NCBI GenBank assembly: GCA_031310005.1
Contig: CM062384.1
Location: forward strand, 2,604,001 to 2,668,000
Direction: 5' to 3'
DNA from: Dactylellina haptotyla
Taxonomy: Eukaryota; Ascomycota; Orbiliomycetes; Orbiliales; Orbiliaceae
DNA length: 64,000 nucleotides
Part shown: piece by piece, positions 24,429-39,159 of the stretch
Layout: each line of letters starts with the position of its first letter
Position numbering within the stretch: position 1 is the stretch's first letter
Notes under the pieces: model-generated
What the model saw: only the letters and a program-made list of their open reading frames with translations
Told to the model about the DNA's origin: nothing
The model's database searches: none
Translations under genes and position numbers: made by a program

Positions 24429-27400
24429 TTTTAATTAATTTTATTTAATTTAATTAAAAGTTATATATATGTTAAATATGCTAATTTTTATTAAACAATT
24501 ATATATTCAAAAAATATTATTTTAGAAGTTATAAAATAAGATAATACTTTAGATTATAAATTTTAATTAAATTATAACAAAGATTATATATATTTTTAAA
24601 ATTACAATTTTAATATTAGTAATTTAATAACAAAATATTAAAACAATTAATTATATAAAATAATTTAAACCTTCTTCTACAAAAAAATCATTAGTAAAAT
24701 AAAAATATCATTTTATTATAATAAAACATATTTAAAAATTTATTAAATATTTAAATACTAATTAAAAAACTAAATTATTACAATAAACAAACTTAAACAT
24801 TAAATAAAGAAGTTATTAAAAGTATAACTTAGAAAAAAAAAAAATATTAATATATAATCTAATTTAAATAAAATAATATAATAAAAATTTTAACCTTACT
24901 ATTAAAATATTAAAATAAATTAAACAAGTAATTATAAAATAACTACCACTATCATTTACTATATTTTTAAAATATATTTATAAAAATAGTATAAATATTA
25001 TTATTGAACTAAATAATATGTTTTTATAAATTAATAAATTAAAAAGAATAAAAATTAAAAAATCCTAATAAAAATCTAATTACTAAAATAAATATGATGA
25101 GTATAATTATGTAAATATTTTATATAAGTGAATTTATTAAATTCGGAGGATAATTTAAAAAATTTAATCAATTTTTTAATTAAATTAAAATCTATTTTTT
25201 TATTAAAATTGATTTTTTATTGAGGAATATAAAATTTGCTTTGTTGGAATATATTTTGAAAGTTTTATTTTATATATTTTTTTAAATTTTTTAAAATTAT
25301 AAAAAAATTAGAAATACAAAGGAAAGATTGTTGATAAATTCAAAACAAAATATTTAGAAATTATAAAAATATTTAAAAATTTTAATAATTTTAAAATATT
25401 TTTTAGAAATAAATATAATTTTAAAAATAAAAAATAAAAAATTAGGAAAAAAATATAAACTATAAAGTAAATAGGATTTATAAAAACTTATTTTTAAAAA
25501 TTTAATTGTTATACTTTTTTTATTAAATATATTGATGAGTAATTTTTTAAATTTGTTATTAACAAATTAAAAATTTAGGTCTATTAAAATATTATTAAAA
25601 AAAAATTTAGGAATTTTAATTTAAATTATATTAAAATATAATGTTTTATTATTTAATTGGATGATTCCATCTATAAAACAAAAAAAAATCCCTTTAAATA
25701 TTAGTTTAAAAAATTTAATTCCCATAGATAAAAAAAAGAAAATTATTTTAAGAATAAAACCTACAACTATTATAACTTAGCCTTTATAAACTTAAATTAT
25801 ATTCGATTTTATAATAAAAATTGATTTAAAAAGTCTAATAAATAATTATATTAGAATTGTAATTAATTAAATCACATTTCAACCAATTATCTAAAATTTA
25901 AAAAAAATGGATTTTTAAAATGAAATTAATAATATTAATAAGGAATTTAATATACACAATTTAAAAAAGATTTAAAAGAGAAGTAGGTTTAATTTAATAT
26001 AACCTAAAAAATTAAATTTAATAAAATATTAAAAAAAATTAAAAATTAAATTTAAATAATATAATTTAAAAAAGAAGAAGCAATTTCTGAAACTAAAACA
26101 TAAATTTTTGAAAATATTATCATAATCATCCCTAATCTATTAAAATATAAAAAATTTATTTTATTAATAATTTATAAATCTATTTTTATTTAAAAAAAAT
26201 TTAATTAGCTATAAGTTAATACAATTAGAATTTATTAATATTATTGATATAATTTTAATAAACAATTTTAATAAATGTATTAAAAAAATAATGGAAAAGT
26301 TATTATTTAAATTATTAAAAAGAAAATTAGAGACTTTAAGGTTCACCTTAGTAACCTTTATAATCTTTACATAACATAATAAATTCTTCTACTAAATTAA
26401 ACAAATTTTTAAAAAAATATTAATAAAATTATTAATACATTTAATTAAATTAAGATTAATAATTTTTGCGATGGTGATTACTATATCAAATAAGAATATT
26501 GTATTAATTTTTAAAATAAAAAAAATAAAATACCTTTTTACACAATATTTTTTAATTATTATACTCAATTATGTGGTATTAATAAATGTTAACAATATAA
26601 AATAAATCAATCTTTTAATAATAATATTTAATATTATACTAAATATCAACATAAAAATTAATTAGAAATTTTTAAACAACAATATATAAAAAATAAAATT
26701 TATACTACTATCATTAAATATATTTTTACCATTTTTTACGTTATAGTTAAAATAAATAGATTTAAATTTGTAAAAAATTGGAGTAATTATTGGATATAAT
26801 AAAAAATCTTTCCTATTTTTTTATTTATTTATGGATTAAAATAAGGTTTTTATATTTTTAAATATATTTATTTTAAAAAAATAAATTATAATTTTTGTAA
26901 AAATAAATAAGCTACGTATTTTAACTACCAAAAATTCTTAAAAATTTATAAAAAATATATTAATAAATAAATAAAGACCACAAATAATATTAAATAAATC
27001 AAATATAAATATAAAATATAACCTATTAAATAATAATATTTTAAATATTTTAATTATTTTATATTTCCAATGTATTAGTAAGCTTATAAAAAAAAATGTT
27101 AGTAAAATGGGATTATTATTGCTTTATATTAAATTTACAAATGAAAAAAAGTTAAATTTATCAAAAATAAGTAATTTTATAAGATTTATCATATTTTCTT
27201 TTTAACATTTAAAAAATTACAACAATATTAAAGATATTATAAAAAATATTAAAAAAATCTATATTTTTTCGAATATAGAGTATAATACTATTTTTGGTAT
27301 TTATAAGGATTCAAAATCTTAATATATTATAGAAATTATAAATTTAAATACTTAAATTAAGTTACTTACTATAATAAACTCTCCTACTACTTCTATTATT

Positions 27401-28439
27401 AATAGAAATTTCTAACATATTAGCACTTTAAAACTTACAAATTTGAGTGTAAAAAAAAGTAAGAGTAAAAAGAATGAAAATTAAAATACCTTGTTGGGAA
27501 TTATTTTTATAATTATTTAATTTGTAATTAAAAATTTAGAATTGTTTTAGGACTTAGAGAGTATATAAATTATTATTATTAATAGGAATTACAAAAAAAA
27601 TTTTAATATATTTGGTATTTAAAAAAATTTATTAAAAAAAAATAATTAAAATGATATTAAAAATAATATTTTAAATATAATATTTTTTAATTATATTTAT
27701 TTTTAAGTTATTATTAAAAAAAAAATCTTTTTTTAAATTATAATTTAAATTAAGATGGTCTTAGGAAAAAAAAGTAATTTAAAAAATCTAAGTTAGATTT
27801 TATATATTTAAAATTTATTTAGCAAATTAATGTTACTATTATTAGCTTATATTTTTATATATTAACTTATTTAAATAAATAATTTTTAAAATTATTATTT
27901 GATTATAAAGTATATTAAACTTTTATTTTTATAAAAATTGTTAAAAATGAATTTTTAATTTTACAATAAGAATAATTTATAAAATTATTATTTTTAAAAT
28001 AACTTTTAAAATAAATTATTTAAGAAATAATTTTCACTCTCCTCATTTAAGAATATTAAGAAAAATTATAATAAATATATTAAATCTTTTTATTATTTTT
28101 TTGGTATTTAAAATTAATTAACTTAAAATTTATAATTTTAAAATTGATTAAGTATGAGAAATTATTTATTTTATTTAATACAAATATTATAAAATTATAT
28201 TTAAAAATTATTATTATTTTTAATATTTATAAAAAGTTTATTTAAACCTTATTTAATATTTCTCTGATAAAGAAATTAAAAATTGTTTTTAAAATAAACC
28301 TAATATTATAAAATGAATATAAATTAAGATTAAAAAATTATTATTAAAAAAATTAAAAAAGTTTTTAAAAAATTTAGGAAATATAAAGTTTTCCAATTTT
28401 ATAAAAAAAAATATATTTTATTTTTTTATATTAAATTTA

Positions 28440-31195
28440 ATTTTTTTATTAAATTAGAAAAAAATAAATAATTAAGATTATTATTTATATTTTATAATAT
28501 TTAATTTAAAAATAAAATTATAAAAAAATATATTGATAAAAATTTTTATTTAAATTTTATATACCTCTTATATTTTCTTATAGGATATTTTGTCTTATTT
28601 ATACTAAAGAAGAATAAATAACTACGAATATATATTAACTTTTAAATATTTAATACTATTATTATTAAGAATTGAGGACTATTATTCTTGATTAGTGAAT
28701 TTTTTAATTGATTTGTTGAAATTGTCTATTTTACCAAGTTTAATTTTATTAATAACTATTATAATATTTAAATAGTTAAAAGTGATAAATGGAAGATTGT
28801 TTTTAGGTGTTATTATGAATTTTTTAAATATTTAATAATATCTATAAAATTTACAAATGTATTTGTTGTATTTTAAGGATTTATGAATTATATTTTATGA
28901 GATTATATTGATAAAATTTATATAATCTATTTCGATAATATTTTAATCTATAGTTAGATAATAGAGGAATATAATTATTATATTTATTTTATTTTTTAAG
29001 TTTTTAATAAATATAATATTAAGATTAACATTGTAAAATTTAAATTTTTAGTTATTAAAGTTAAATTTTTAAAAGTTATTGTTATTTTAAAAAATATTAA
29101 AATAAATTTTAAAAAAATATAAATAATTTAGAATTAATTAAAATTTAATAATAAAATTTTAGTTTAAGAAGTTTAAAGATTTTTAAAATTTTATAATTAT
29201 TATTAAAAATTTATTAAAAAATATAATAAACTTTTTGTTGTTTTTATAAAATTAATTAAAAAAAACATTAAATTTGAAATAATTTAAAAAAAATAAGAAG
29301 TTTTTGAAATTTTTAAAAATACTTTTATTTTTATACCAATTTTTAAAATTTACAATTCCACACTATTTATTAAAATTAAAATGGATACTTCTAACACTAT
29401 GCTTGGAATATACTTATTATAATTATATTTAAATAATAAATAGCATTTAATTACATATTTTTTGTATAAATTTAATACCATTGAACAATAATACCCTATT
29501 TATAATTAAGAATTTATAACTATTATCAAAACATACAAATAATAGAGGTATTATTTATAAATAATTAATCTATTTATTGTTTATTTTGATTATAAAAATT
29601 TTATATATTTCTTAATTATTAAAGAATTTAATTGATAATAAATTCATTGGTAAAAAATACTCTACAAATATAATATAAAAATTATACATTTTAAAGAAAA
29701 AGAGAATACTTTTGTAAATGTTATTAGTAGAAGATTTAATTTAAAGAATATTAAACTAAATTAAGAAACCATTTTAAAATAAAAATAAAATATAATTATA
29801 ATTAATAAAATTCTTAATTTAACTTATTACATTATTAAAAATAATTTTTAAAGAAATTTAAATAAAATTATTAAAATTATATTATTATTAAACGAATTTT
29901 AAATAATTTTAAGAAAATATTTAATCATTATAAAATAATTAATAGAATTATTCTTTTAAAATCTATTCTATATTTTTATTAAAAATTATAATAAGAATTA
30001 ATTTTTAATATTATAATAATTTTATTTATAAATACTTAAAAATTAAATGAATTTAAAAATTTTAATTAAAAATTATTTTTAATTAAAATGTAATAAAATA
30101 TTAAATAATATATTTATACTTACAATATATACTACTATAATAAGTTAAATAAGTATAAATTTTATAAAAATTATATTTATATAACGTATTTAGTGTACCC
30201 TTTTAAGTTATAATTTACAATTTTTATATAAAAATACTATATGTAAGAAATTTTTAATTAATTAAATTTACAACAAAATTTTAATTATTATAGATAAATT
30301 CAGTAAAATAATTATTTTCGAACTATAGAATTTAAAATAAAAATTGTAAAGTTAGATGCAATTTATACTCAAAGAATATTTAATTAATATAATACCTAAT
30401 ATAAATATATTTGTAATAAAGATGTATTTTTTATAAATAAATTTTAGAATTTAAAAATAAGCTAAATAGAAATTAAATTAAATATCACTATTAAAAATAT
30501 ACATAATAGATAACATATTAGAAAGAATAATTTAGACTTTAGAAATATATTTTTGGAATTTTTTAGATTATAAATAAAATGATTAAATTAAATTTTTATT
30601 TTTAATAAAATTTATTTATAATATTTTTAAATATTTAGTTATAAACTTCACTTTATACAAAATTTTTAGAAAATAGATATTTAAATCATTACTATTATTC
30701 CTTATACTTAAAGAAGTAGTATTTAAAGTAAATAAATATATACAAAATATAAAATTTTTTTATAAAAATTTTCAAAAAGATTTTAAATTCACTAATAAAC
30801 AAATAATTTATTATTATAACCTAAAATATAAATAAACTCCTATTTTTAAAAAAAAAAATAAAATATATCTACTTAATCAAAATATTAAAACAACTAAATT
30901 TAATAAAAAACTCGATTATTAAAAACTTAATATTTATAAAATTATAAAGAAATTCAACAATATTATTTATAAATTAGAAATACCAAGAAAATCAAAAATA
31001 TATTACACCTTCCATATTTTTTTATTAAAACCTACCCCATTAAGATTAAAAGAAAACTTATGGAAAATTAAAATTAAAAATAACAATTATAACAAGTACA
31101 ATGTTAAGAAAATTTTAAACAAACTTAATAAAAAAGGAGAATATTTTATTAGATAAAATAAATTTTATAAACCAAAAAACAATTTATAACAACCA
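28440..31195 (+). pseudogene. element B pol remnant (RT, RNase H, integrase, chromodomain)
   Basis: The limits are approximate. The RT active-site box (28,931-28,954) shows the second catalytic aspartate changed to Asn. Downstream, TMLGIYLL near 29,400 and EFITIIKTYK near 29,510 resemble the gypsy RNase H domain. At 31,021-31,193 the traces KPTPLRLKENLWKI and KILNKLNKKGEYFIR match the integrase tail plus chromodomain of chromoviruses, which targets integration to heterochromatin. Stops are numerous and nearly all explicable by C:G to T:A changes. Confidence 0.75.
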
Positions 31196-32285
31196 AAAAT
31201 CAATATTGCCCTTAAATTTATTTAAATTTTTTTAAGAAAGAAATAAAAAAAACTATTAGCATTAACACCATTAATAAGATGAAAATATAAATGATCTAAG
31301 AAAATATAATACCTAATATATTTACTTATCACTTATATAATTAATTGGAAGAAATGGTTATATAAGTTATAATTAAGAAATTTAATTTATAATTACAATA
31401 CTTCTGGATTAAGAAATTTTTAATTATTTAATAAAAATTAATCAAAATCAAAATTTTTTATTAGTTTGAAATGATTTACTTATTCATTTATAATATTTTT
31501 TAAATTTAATTTAATTAAAGAATAACCCCACTTAATATTCTTTTGTTTTAAAATTTTTAATTTATACAATATATTTTTTTTATATTTTAATATAATTATT
31601 TCTAATTTTTTTTTACAACAAATAATTTTTACTTAAAAACGAACCAACTTTAACAGAGTTTTTAAAAATTTTTATTCTATCTTTTAAAATTTTTAAGTAC
31701 AAATTTAATAAAAATCAAAAATATATTTTATTAAAATAAAAATTAATTAAAAAAAAATTAAAAAGATTTAAAAAAAACTTACTCAAAACTATATTATATT
31801 AAAACAATCCTTATTTTATACAAATAAAATATTTTTTTAAATTTATAATTATATATTCTAATTTTTTAGAAAAATATAAATTGTACAAAAAAACTACCAA
31901 ACATTCAAATTCTTTAATTTTAATAATAAAATAATAATAATGATTGTTAAAAAATCACTTACCAACAAAATTAAATTTATATCAAATTTATTTATTAATT
32001 TTATTTAAATTTATTTAAAAATATGTTAATTATCTATAATACAAATGTTTTTAAAATTAAATTTAATTTTTTAATTCTAATAAAAATTATATATTCTTAT
32101 AAAACTATTACTTAAATAATCTTCTAAATAAAAAAATAATCAAAAAATAATCCTACTTATAGGATTTATTTTTTTTTAAAAAATTTTATACAATTTGATT
32201 AGTTATTATTTAATATTAATTTTATATTTCAAATTTTTTTATAAAAAAATTTTTTATAAAAATTTTTTATAAAAAAACAAAATAA

Positions 32286-32857
32286 TATTATAAATTATTA
32301 ATTATATATTTAATTATCTTATATTAAATTTTTATATACACTATCTAAAATAAACATATAAAATATAAATATATAATATATTTATATAATTTATATATAA
32401 AAAAAATGATTACTAGAAATAAAAATATTATATTTTTGTTTTTAAAAATATTTATTTTTTAAAAAAATTAATTATATAATTTTTAAAAAATTTAATAAAA
32501 ATTACTATGTCCAAAATACTCAACAATCACTATTAAACACTAAACACAATAATATATTTATACCACTCAACACTTATTACTGAATATTAAACATTAAGAA
32601 ATTATATAAAAACATTTTATATATTTAAGATTATTTTTAAAACCAATAATAATAAAATTCTTTATTAATTAACATTATTAAATAATATAATTTTTAATTA
32701 TCTATTATTTATTTTATTATTACATATTTTATATATAATTTTAGTTATCTTGTGAATATATACTTCCTTGATTTGAGATCTGGTAATTAGAGTTGAGAAT
32801 CCAATCTTAGTGAAAATAGTTCACCTTGGTACTTCCGTACTGAGGAGAAGTGTAACA
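32286..32857 (+). repeat. LTR of element B (right; 3' LTR)
   Basis: 572 bp. The outer end, including CACCTTGGTACTTCCGTACT, is unmutated; the inner start (TATTATAAATTATTAATTAT) is RIPed. Followed by CTATA. Confidence 0.9.
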
Positions 32858-32862
32858 CTATA

Positions 32863-35800
32863 TTAATTAAAAATTTATTTATTATAAACTTATTTAAATT
32901 CCATTATAAACTATTTAAAATTTTATAATTTTAAAATTATTATTTTATTAAATTTATAAATAATGATTAAAACTTTATTATAAATAATATTTATAAAAGG
33001 GTCTCTTAAAAAAAACATTCTTTATATAAAATTATATAAAATAATTTAAAATAATCCTAAGGGTATATTATAAAATTATAACTTTCTATAAAGTAAATAT
33101 CAACTAAATTTATTTTAATAATATATATTACAAATTTTTATATATTATTTAATATATTATTATATTTAAAACCAAAAATAAAATTTAATTAAAAATTTTT
33201 AAATATATTTAATTTCTAAATATTTATAAACTAATATATTATAATATTACTTAATAAATTATTATTAAAATTTCTTAATAAAAATATAAAAAATCTTTAA
33301 AAAGAATAAATCCTTTTTTACCATAAAATAATTTAAAATATTAAAATTTTTAAATAATATTTTTATAATAAAATATTCATTATAACTTTACTTGAAATCT
33401 TTTACAAATTAATTTTTTAAATATAAAAATAAGATTAAAAACTTTATTAACTAGGATAGTTATATATTATTTTTTTAAAATAGTTTCTTTATTAGGTTAG
33501 ACTCCAACCATTAAATTAAATTGTTAATTAATAATATCAACTCTAAAATTCTTTTTTTTTTTTTACAATATATAATCTTTATATTATATTGATTAATAAG
33601 TTTTTATTAATGGACTTATTATTTATTAAAATTTTTAAATAATAAGAAATAAATAAAATTTTTATAATTTAAATATACAATAAAAGATTTTTATTTAAAA
33701 GTATATTTTTATATTTTATAAGTTTAAATGATAACCATTAATTTTTTATTATAAATAAAATATCGTAATTCGATAATATTAAATTTATAAAAAAAATAGA
33801 TAATAAAATACTATTTTTAATTCAATTGTAATTAATATAGACAAGTTTCCAATACAATATCAAAAACATCTATTTCAATCTTAATAAATAGATTAAAATT
33901 ATATAATTTAAAAATAGAAGTTAAAAGAATAATTTTTTAAAAATATTAAAAATATATATTTGATTAAAGATTATTTTAAAATATATACCTATTTTTGTTA
34001 ATTCTAAAAGGTGATAAATATATAATTATATTATTTGATAAATTGTTGATAATAGTTATAAAATTTTAAAAGTTTGAATATTTTTAATATTTTAAAATTG
34101 GAATCATTTTTGGATTACATTAACTTTCTTAAAATCCATTTTAATTTTTTAATTATAATAATAGTTTTAAAAATTTATATTTTATAATTTTAAATTCTAT
34201 TTTTTTAATTTGACTTTAAAATTATATTTATCTAATACTTCAAAATAGTGATGATATATTATTAGTATTTTTGGGGTTTATACTATAAATTAATATATTG
34301 TTAAAGTAGATAATACATATTTTATTAATATAATCTTTTAATATATAATTTATAAAAATTTAAAAAATATTAAAATATTAATTAGTTTTATAGATATAAT
34401 TAAATATTTAAATAAATTATAATAATATTTAAATATTATTTTCTAAATATTTTTAAAGTAATTTATAAATTATAATAAATAATAATATTAAGCTTAATAA
34501 AGCAAATTATTTTAATAAAATGGTTTAATAATTTATTAATTTAAAACAAACTATTACAATTTTTAATAATAGCATTAAAACTTTAATAATCAATATAAAT
34601 TTGTAATTCTCTATTAAATAAAAAAAAATTAAATATTTTATTAAAAACCTTAAAAACAAATATCCTTTTTATAAATTTTTTTAATATATTTTTAAATATT
34701 TTAAATTTTTTTATATAAATATAAATAAATAGGAATTTAAATAATATTTTTTATAATAATATTTTATAAATAAATTTATTAAATAATAATAATATATTTT
34801 TATTTTTAATTTTTTTAAATTTGGATCCATTAAATCTATTTTAAAATTTTAAAAAGATAAAATATTTTTAATAATTTTTTAATAATTTTAATAATATTTT
34901 TAGTTTAAATATATTTATTTAAAAATATTAAATTTATTTTTAAAAAATAGTAAATTTCTTATCAAAGATGTTTTGTAAATTATAAATAAACTTTTTTAAA
35001 TTATTTATAAACTATTTGTCGGATTTAATATAGATTCTATTAATATTTACAATAAATAAATTTAATTGTTTTGTTTTTAAAACTTATAACTAAATTATAA
35101 TTTTTAATTAATTATATCCTAAAATAAAATTATTATTAACAAAATTAAAAATATTAATAATTTATTTTTCAAAATATTTATTAATAATAAAAATAATATC
35201 GATTTTATATTTAATTATTTCTAAAAAGCTTTTTTAAAAACAACAATATTATATATAATATTTTTAAATTATATAAAAAAATTATATTTTTAATATATTT
35301 TTTTAAAATATATATAATTTTATTTTATTATTTGTGAAAACTTATATAAAATTTCTATTAATAATGTAAAGTATTTAAAAATATTATTTTTAATTTAATT
35401 AAAAATTCTATTAAATTTTTTTAATAAAGTTAAAATTAAATAATTTAATATATATTATTATTTAAAACTTTTTAATTTAAAATATTATACTATTTGGTGT
35501 TATTAAATTCTATATAATAAAAAATATTTCCTATTTCTTCTTATTTTTAAAAACTAAATAATATATTTATTATAATTAAAATATTTTATTAATAATTTTA
35601 AATATAAAATCTTAAATCTTTTTATAATAAAATTATTATTTATAATTTAAACAATTTTTCTAAATATATAATCTTAGAAGTTTCTTTTAATATATTATAA
35701 AAATAATATTAATTTATTTTTATATATAATTAATACAAATATAAAAATTCTTATTATAAAAATAATAATTAGAAGATTTTAACTTATAAAGTTAATATTT

Positions 35801-38611
35801 TTTTCTTTTTTTATTCCTATAACATTAATTTTTAATATTATTTTAATAGTACTATAATTTTTATATAAAATTAATATATTTTATAATCTTATATTAATTT
35901 AGTTTTATAATAATAGAATATTATAAAATATATAACTTATTAATAAAATTTATAAAAATTTTTTTATTATTTTCTATATATTCATAATTGAAAACAATTA
36001 TTTAATCCATATAATTTTAGTATATAAATTTGGTTAAATTTATATCAAAATATCTGTATAATTGGTATTAATATATTTTATATAATTTTGTATATTAATT
36101 GATATTTATATAATTTTGTATATTAATTGATAAACTGAGGTTAATTTTTATTATTATTAATATAAAATATTAAGTGATTATATTCTATAGATTTAATATT
36201 AGGTAAGATAAGTTGTTTGAGATATTAATTTTTTAACATCTAAATATAGTATTTTTATAATTTCTATTAGTTCTAATATTTAATTTTGAAAGTTTATTTG
36301 ATAAAAGATTCGATTTTCAATGAGTAAATAATATTATTAATTATTAAAAAATTAATAAATTTTTTTTAAATTAATTTTTTATATAATAAATTAATAAAAA
36401 AATATTATATAATTTTATAATTTTTTTGTAAATGGATTTTAAATTTATATTAATATATAATTTTTAAAATCTATTATAAATAAATTTTTTTTTAAATTTT
36501 AAATTTTTTTTATAATTTATTTAAAGGATTTTAAATAAATTGTAAATGTATAGCTTTTTCTGGGAGAGAATTTTCCTATTTAAAATAATATTTTTTTATA
36601 GTAAGTTTAATATTATCTTTTTATTAAATATCTTTGGTTTTTAATTTTTAAAAAATATATATTTTAAATAAAATAATAAATAAAATAAAAATTTAAATTT
36701 TTTTTAATATAATTAAAACTTAAAAAATAGTTAGGTTAATATTAAAAATATTTTTTTTATTAATTTAATAAAATATAATATTAAAATGGCAATTTTCCTA
36801 GGGTTTTTCTTTAAATTATTGGTAATTATTTTTATATTCTTCAATATATTTATTATAATTTTTTTAATTTTTTTTATAATTATATTATTTTTATAATATC
36901 TCTTGATTGGTTATTTTAACATTTTTTGGATATTAATTGATTAAATAATTTTGTTTAATATATCCTTTTTTATTATATTAGTAATATATTAATTTATTAA
37001 ATTTTAATAAATAATTCCTTAATTGTTAATTTTAATTTTAAATTTTTCCTAATTCTATAGAAAATAATTTAAAAATGTTTTTTGGGGTTTAATTATTTTT
37101 ATTTTATTATTATTAATTATTTAATTTTTAATAGTAGAGATATATAAAAATTATTTTAGTTTTAAAGTAATTGATTTTAATTTATAAAAGAATAATTTTT
37201 AGATTATAAGGTAATTGATTTTTTAACTATTATTATAAGGTTTAGGTTAATTATTTCATTAATTTAAACAATTCTTTTAAAAGTTAAAAATTAATTATAA
37301 TTATTATAATTTTAAAAATATTTACTTTATATTTTTAAAAATAGTTATTATTAAATCTTATAATTAAATTTTTAATTATATAATATTAAATTTTGGATTA
37401 TATATAATTATTTTGATGATTTTTGTTTTTATATTAATTTCAATTCTTTTTAATATAATAAATTAATTATTTTGTTATATATCTAACTATGAAAACATAA
37501 ATATCAATAATTTAAAAATATTTTTAACAAATTTAATTTATCATAAATTTTAAATAATGTGAAGAGTTTTTTTAGTCTTATCTTAATATCTATAAAGTTA
37601 TTTAAATTTTTTAATAAAATATAAATAATTAATAAAAATTTAAATAATATAATTGTTATTAACTTTCTATTTTTTATTTTTTTTATTTTTTTTGTATTAT
37701 ATAAGGTAAAAGTTGTAAATATAAAAAATGATTTCAATAAAAAACATAAAAAGAAAATAAATTTTATCTTTATTGTTTTTAAATTATTAATATTAAAAAT
37801 AAAAGATAATAACAGCTTACTAAATAAATTAATTAAATTTACATAGTAAACCATCAAATTTATTAGGATCTAATACTTTTACTTTTTTATACTGAATAAC
37901 AAATTGAAGCAAATTAGTAAAATCTACTAAAAAATTATTAAAATTATTAGAATATCCTCCATTATCATTATTGGAATCTTTGTTAGGATTTTCTAAATTT
38001 CCAAAATCAAAAATTAATTTATAATAAGGTTTATTTTTATTTAATATAAAACAAAAATAAATCTTACTTAATCTTTAATTAAATTTTAAAATAATTAATA
38101 TAATTTTTTTTTTAATTATTTTAAGTATACTTTATACATTTTTATAAATTTTAATAGCTATTTAAATCATAATAATTATTTTTTTAAATTTTTTTAAAAT
38201 TTTTATAATTATTTTTAAATTTTATAAATATTTATTATTATTTAAAATAATAATTTTAACTAAATTGTCAATAGCTTTACTAAATATATATAATTTTTTT
38301 TTTTACACTTATATAATAATATTAAAATAAATTTTATTATTAATAATTAAAATTTTATTTTTATTTTTAAATAAGTCGGCTTTAAGGATTAATAAGGGTA
38401 AAAACGATATTTTTCTTTTTTATTTTTATAAATATAAAAATATTTAATTAATTTTATAAAATTTGATTTTTAATTTATTTATTTAAATATTATATAAATA
38501 AGGATAGTTATTTTTTTATCTATAATTTTATTCTTTAAAATTATAAAATTTTTAAATTAAAAAATACTATTATACATATACTTTTTCTTAACTAAAAGTG
38601 ATTAATTAAAA
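32863..38611 (-). pseudogene. element C internal segment, 5' part (gag and RT remnants)
   Basis: TA-rich remnant of C between B and the right LTR. The RT box is visible on the minus strand at about 34,282-34,330. Upstream of it in coding direction (34.5-38.6 kb) should lie protease and gag; an AT-rich frame at 37,504-37,857 (Lys/Ile/Phe/Leu only) is a relic, not a gene. Confidence 0.6.
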
Positions 38612-39117
38612 TATTACACTTTATACATTACCCAATATAATAATATAAATATATAATATTAAAATATGTAAAATTTTTTTTTTACTTAAAATACCTAAGT
38701 TTTTTAATAAAAAGTATATATAAAATTATAAAATATTGAAAATAACTTACTTAAAATATATAATAATAATAGAGTAAAAATAATTAAATATTAAATTATA
38801 TTTAAATTGATTAATGAAGATAGGAATATTTTATTAATTTTAAAGATAATTTTATATATATAAATAGTTTAATATATTTATAGTAAATTATAGATTATAG
38901 TAAATTATAATTTATAATTTATAATCTATAGTAAGTAGTAATTTATAAGATATATTATACCGTAATTTAAAATATTAAATAAGTAAATAGACTTTGCAAT
39001 CAAATATACTAAAAATAATATATATCTATAAATACAAGATGTGGCAGTAGAACTTAGAATAGTGCAGCACAAAGTAAGGTACAGGTATTTGTACTGTCAA
39101 GACTCGTGGTCTGTGAC
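38612..39117 (-). repeat. LTR of element C (right; 5' LTR)
   Basis: 506 bp. The outer 80 bp, including TGTGGCAGTAGAACTTAGAA and ACTCGTGGTCTGTGACA, are unmutated; the inner start is TATTACACTTTATACATTAC (mutated). Followed by TTAAT. Confidence 0.88.
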
Positions 39118-39159
39118 ATTAATATAATTATTAAAATTAATAAATAAAATAAAAATTAT

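Larger units (their letters stand above)
23857..32857 (+). mobile_element. element B: RIP-degraded chromovirus, plus strand, inserted in element C
   Basis: 572-bp LTRs at 23,857-24,428 and 32,286-32,857, with the target duplication CTATA on both sides (23,852-23,856 and 32,858-32,862). Same LTR family as A in inverted orientation. Plus-strand pol traces appear in gypsy order: RT box FDNILIYS at 28,931-28,954, an RNase H-like stretch at 29,340-29,760, integrase traces from about 30,290, and a chromodomain-like end at 31,021-31,193 followed by the 3' region. No open frame survives. Confidence 0.9.
21473..39117 (-). mobile_element. element C: RIP-degraded Ty3/gypsy element, minus strand, interrupted by element B
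   Basis: LTRs of 506 bp at 21,473-21,978 and 38,612-39,117 start TGTTACACTTCGTACG and end GTGGTCTGTGACA. The target duplication TTAAT is present on both sides (21,468-21,472 and 39,118-39,122). Without the 9,001-bp element B and its duplicated CTATA, C is about 8.6 kb. The degraded RT box reads on the minus strand at about 34,282-34,330 (YFNNILIYS in place of a YxDDILIYS type), so the right LTR is the 5' one. It is related to, but distinct from, the A/B family: both LTR types begin TGTTACACTTC, yet the rest differs. Confidence 0.87.

Noticed and set aside
37504-37857. 117-codon minus-strand frame
   Set aside because: Lies in the degraded interior of element C with the same AT-driven composition; a relic at most.
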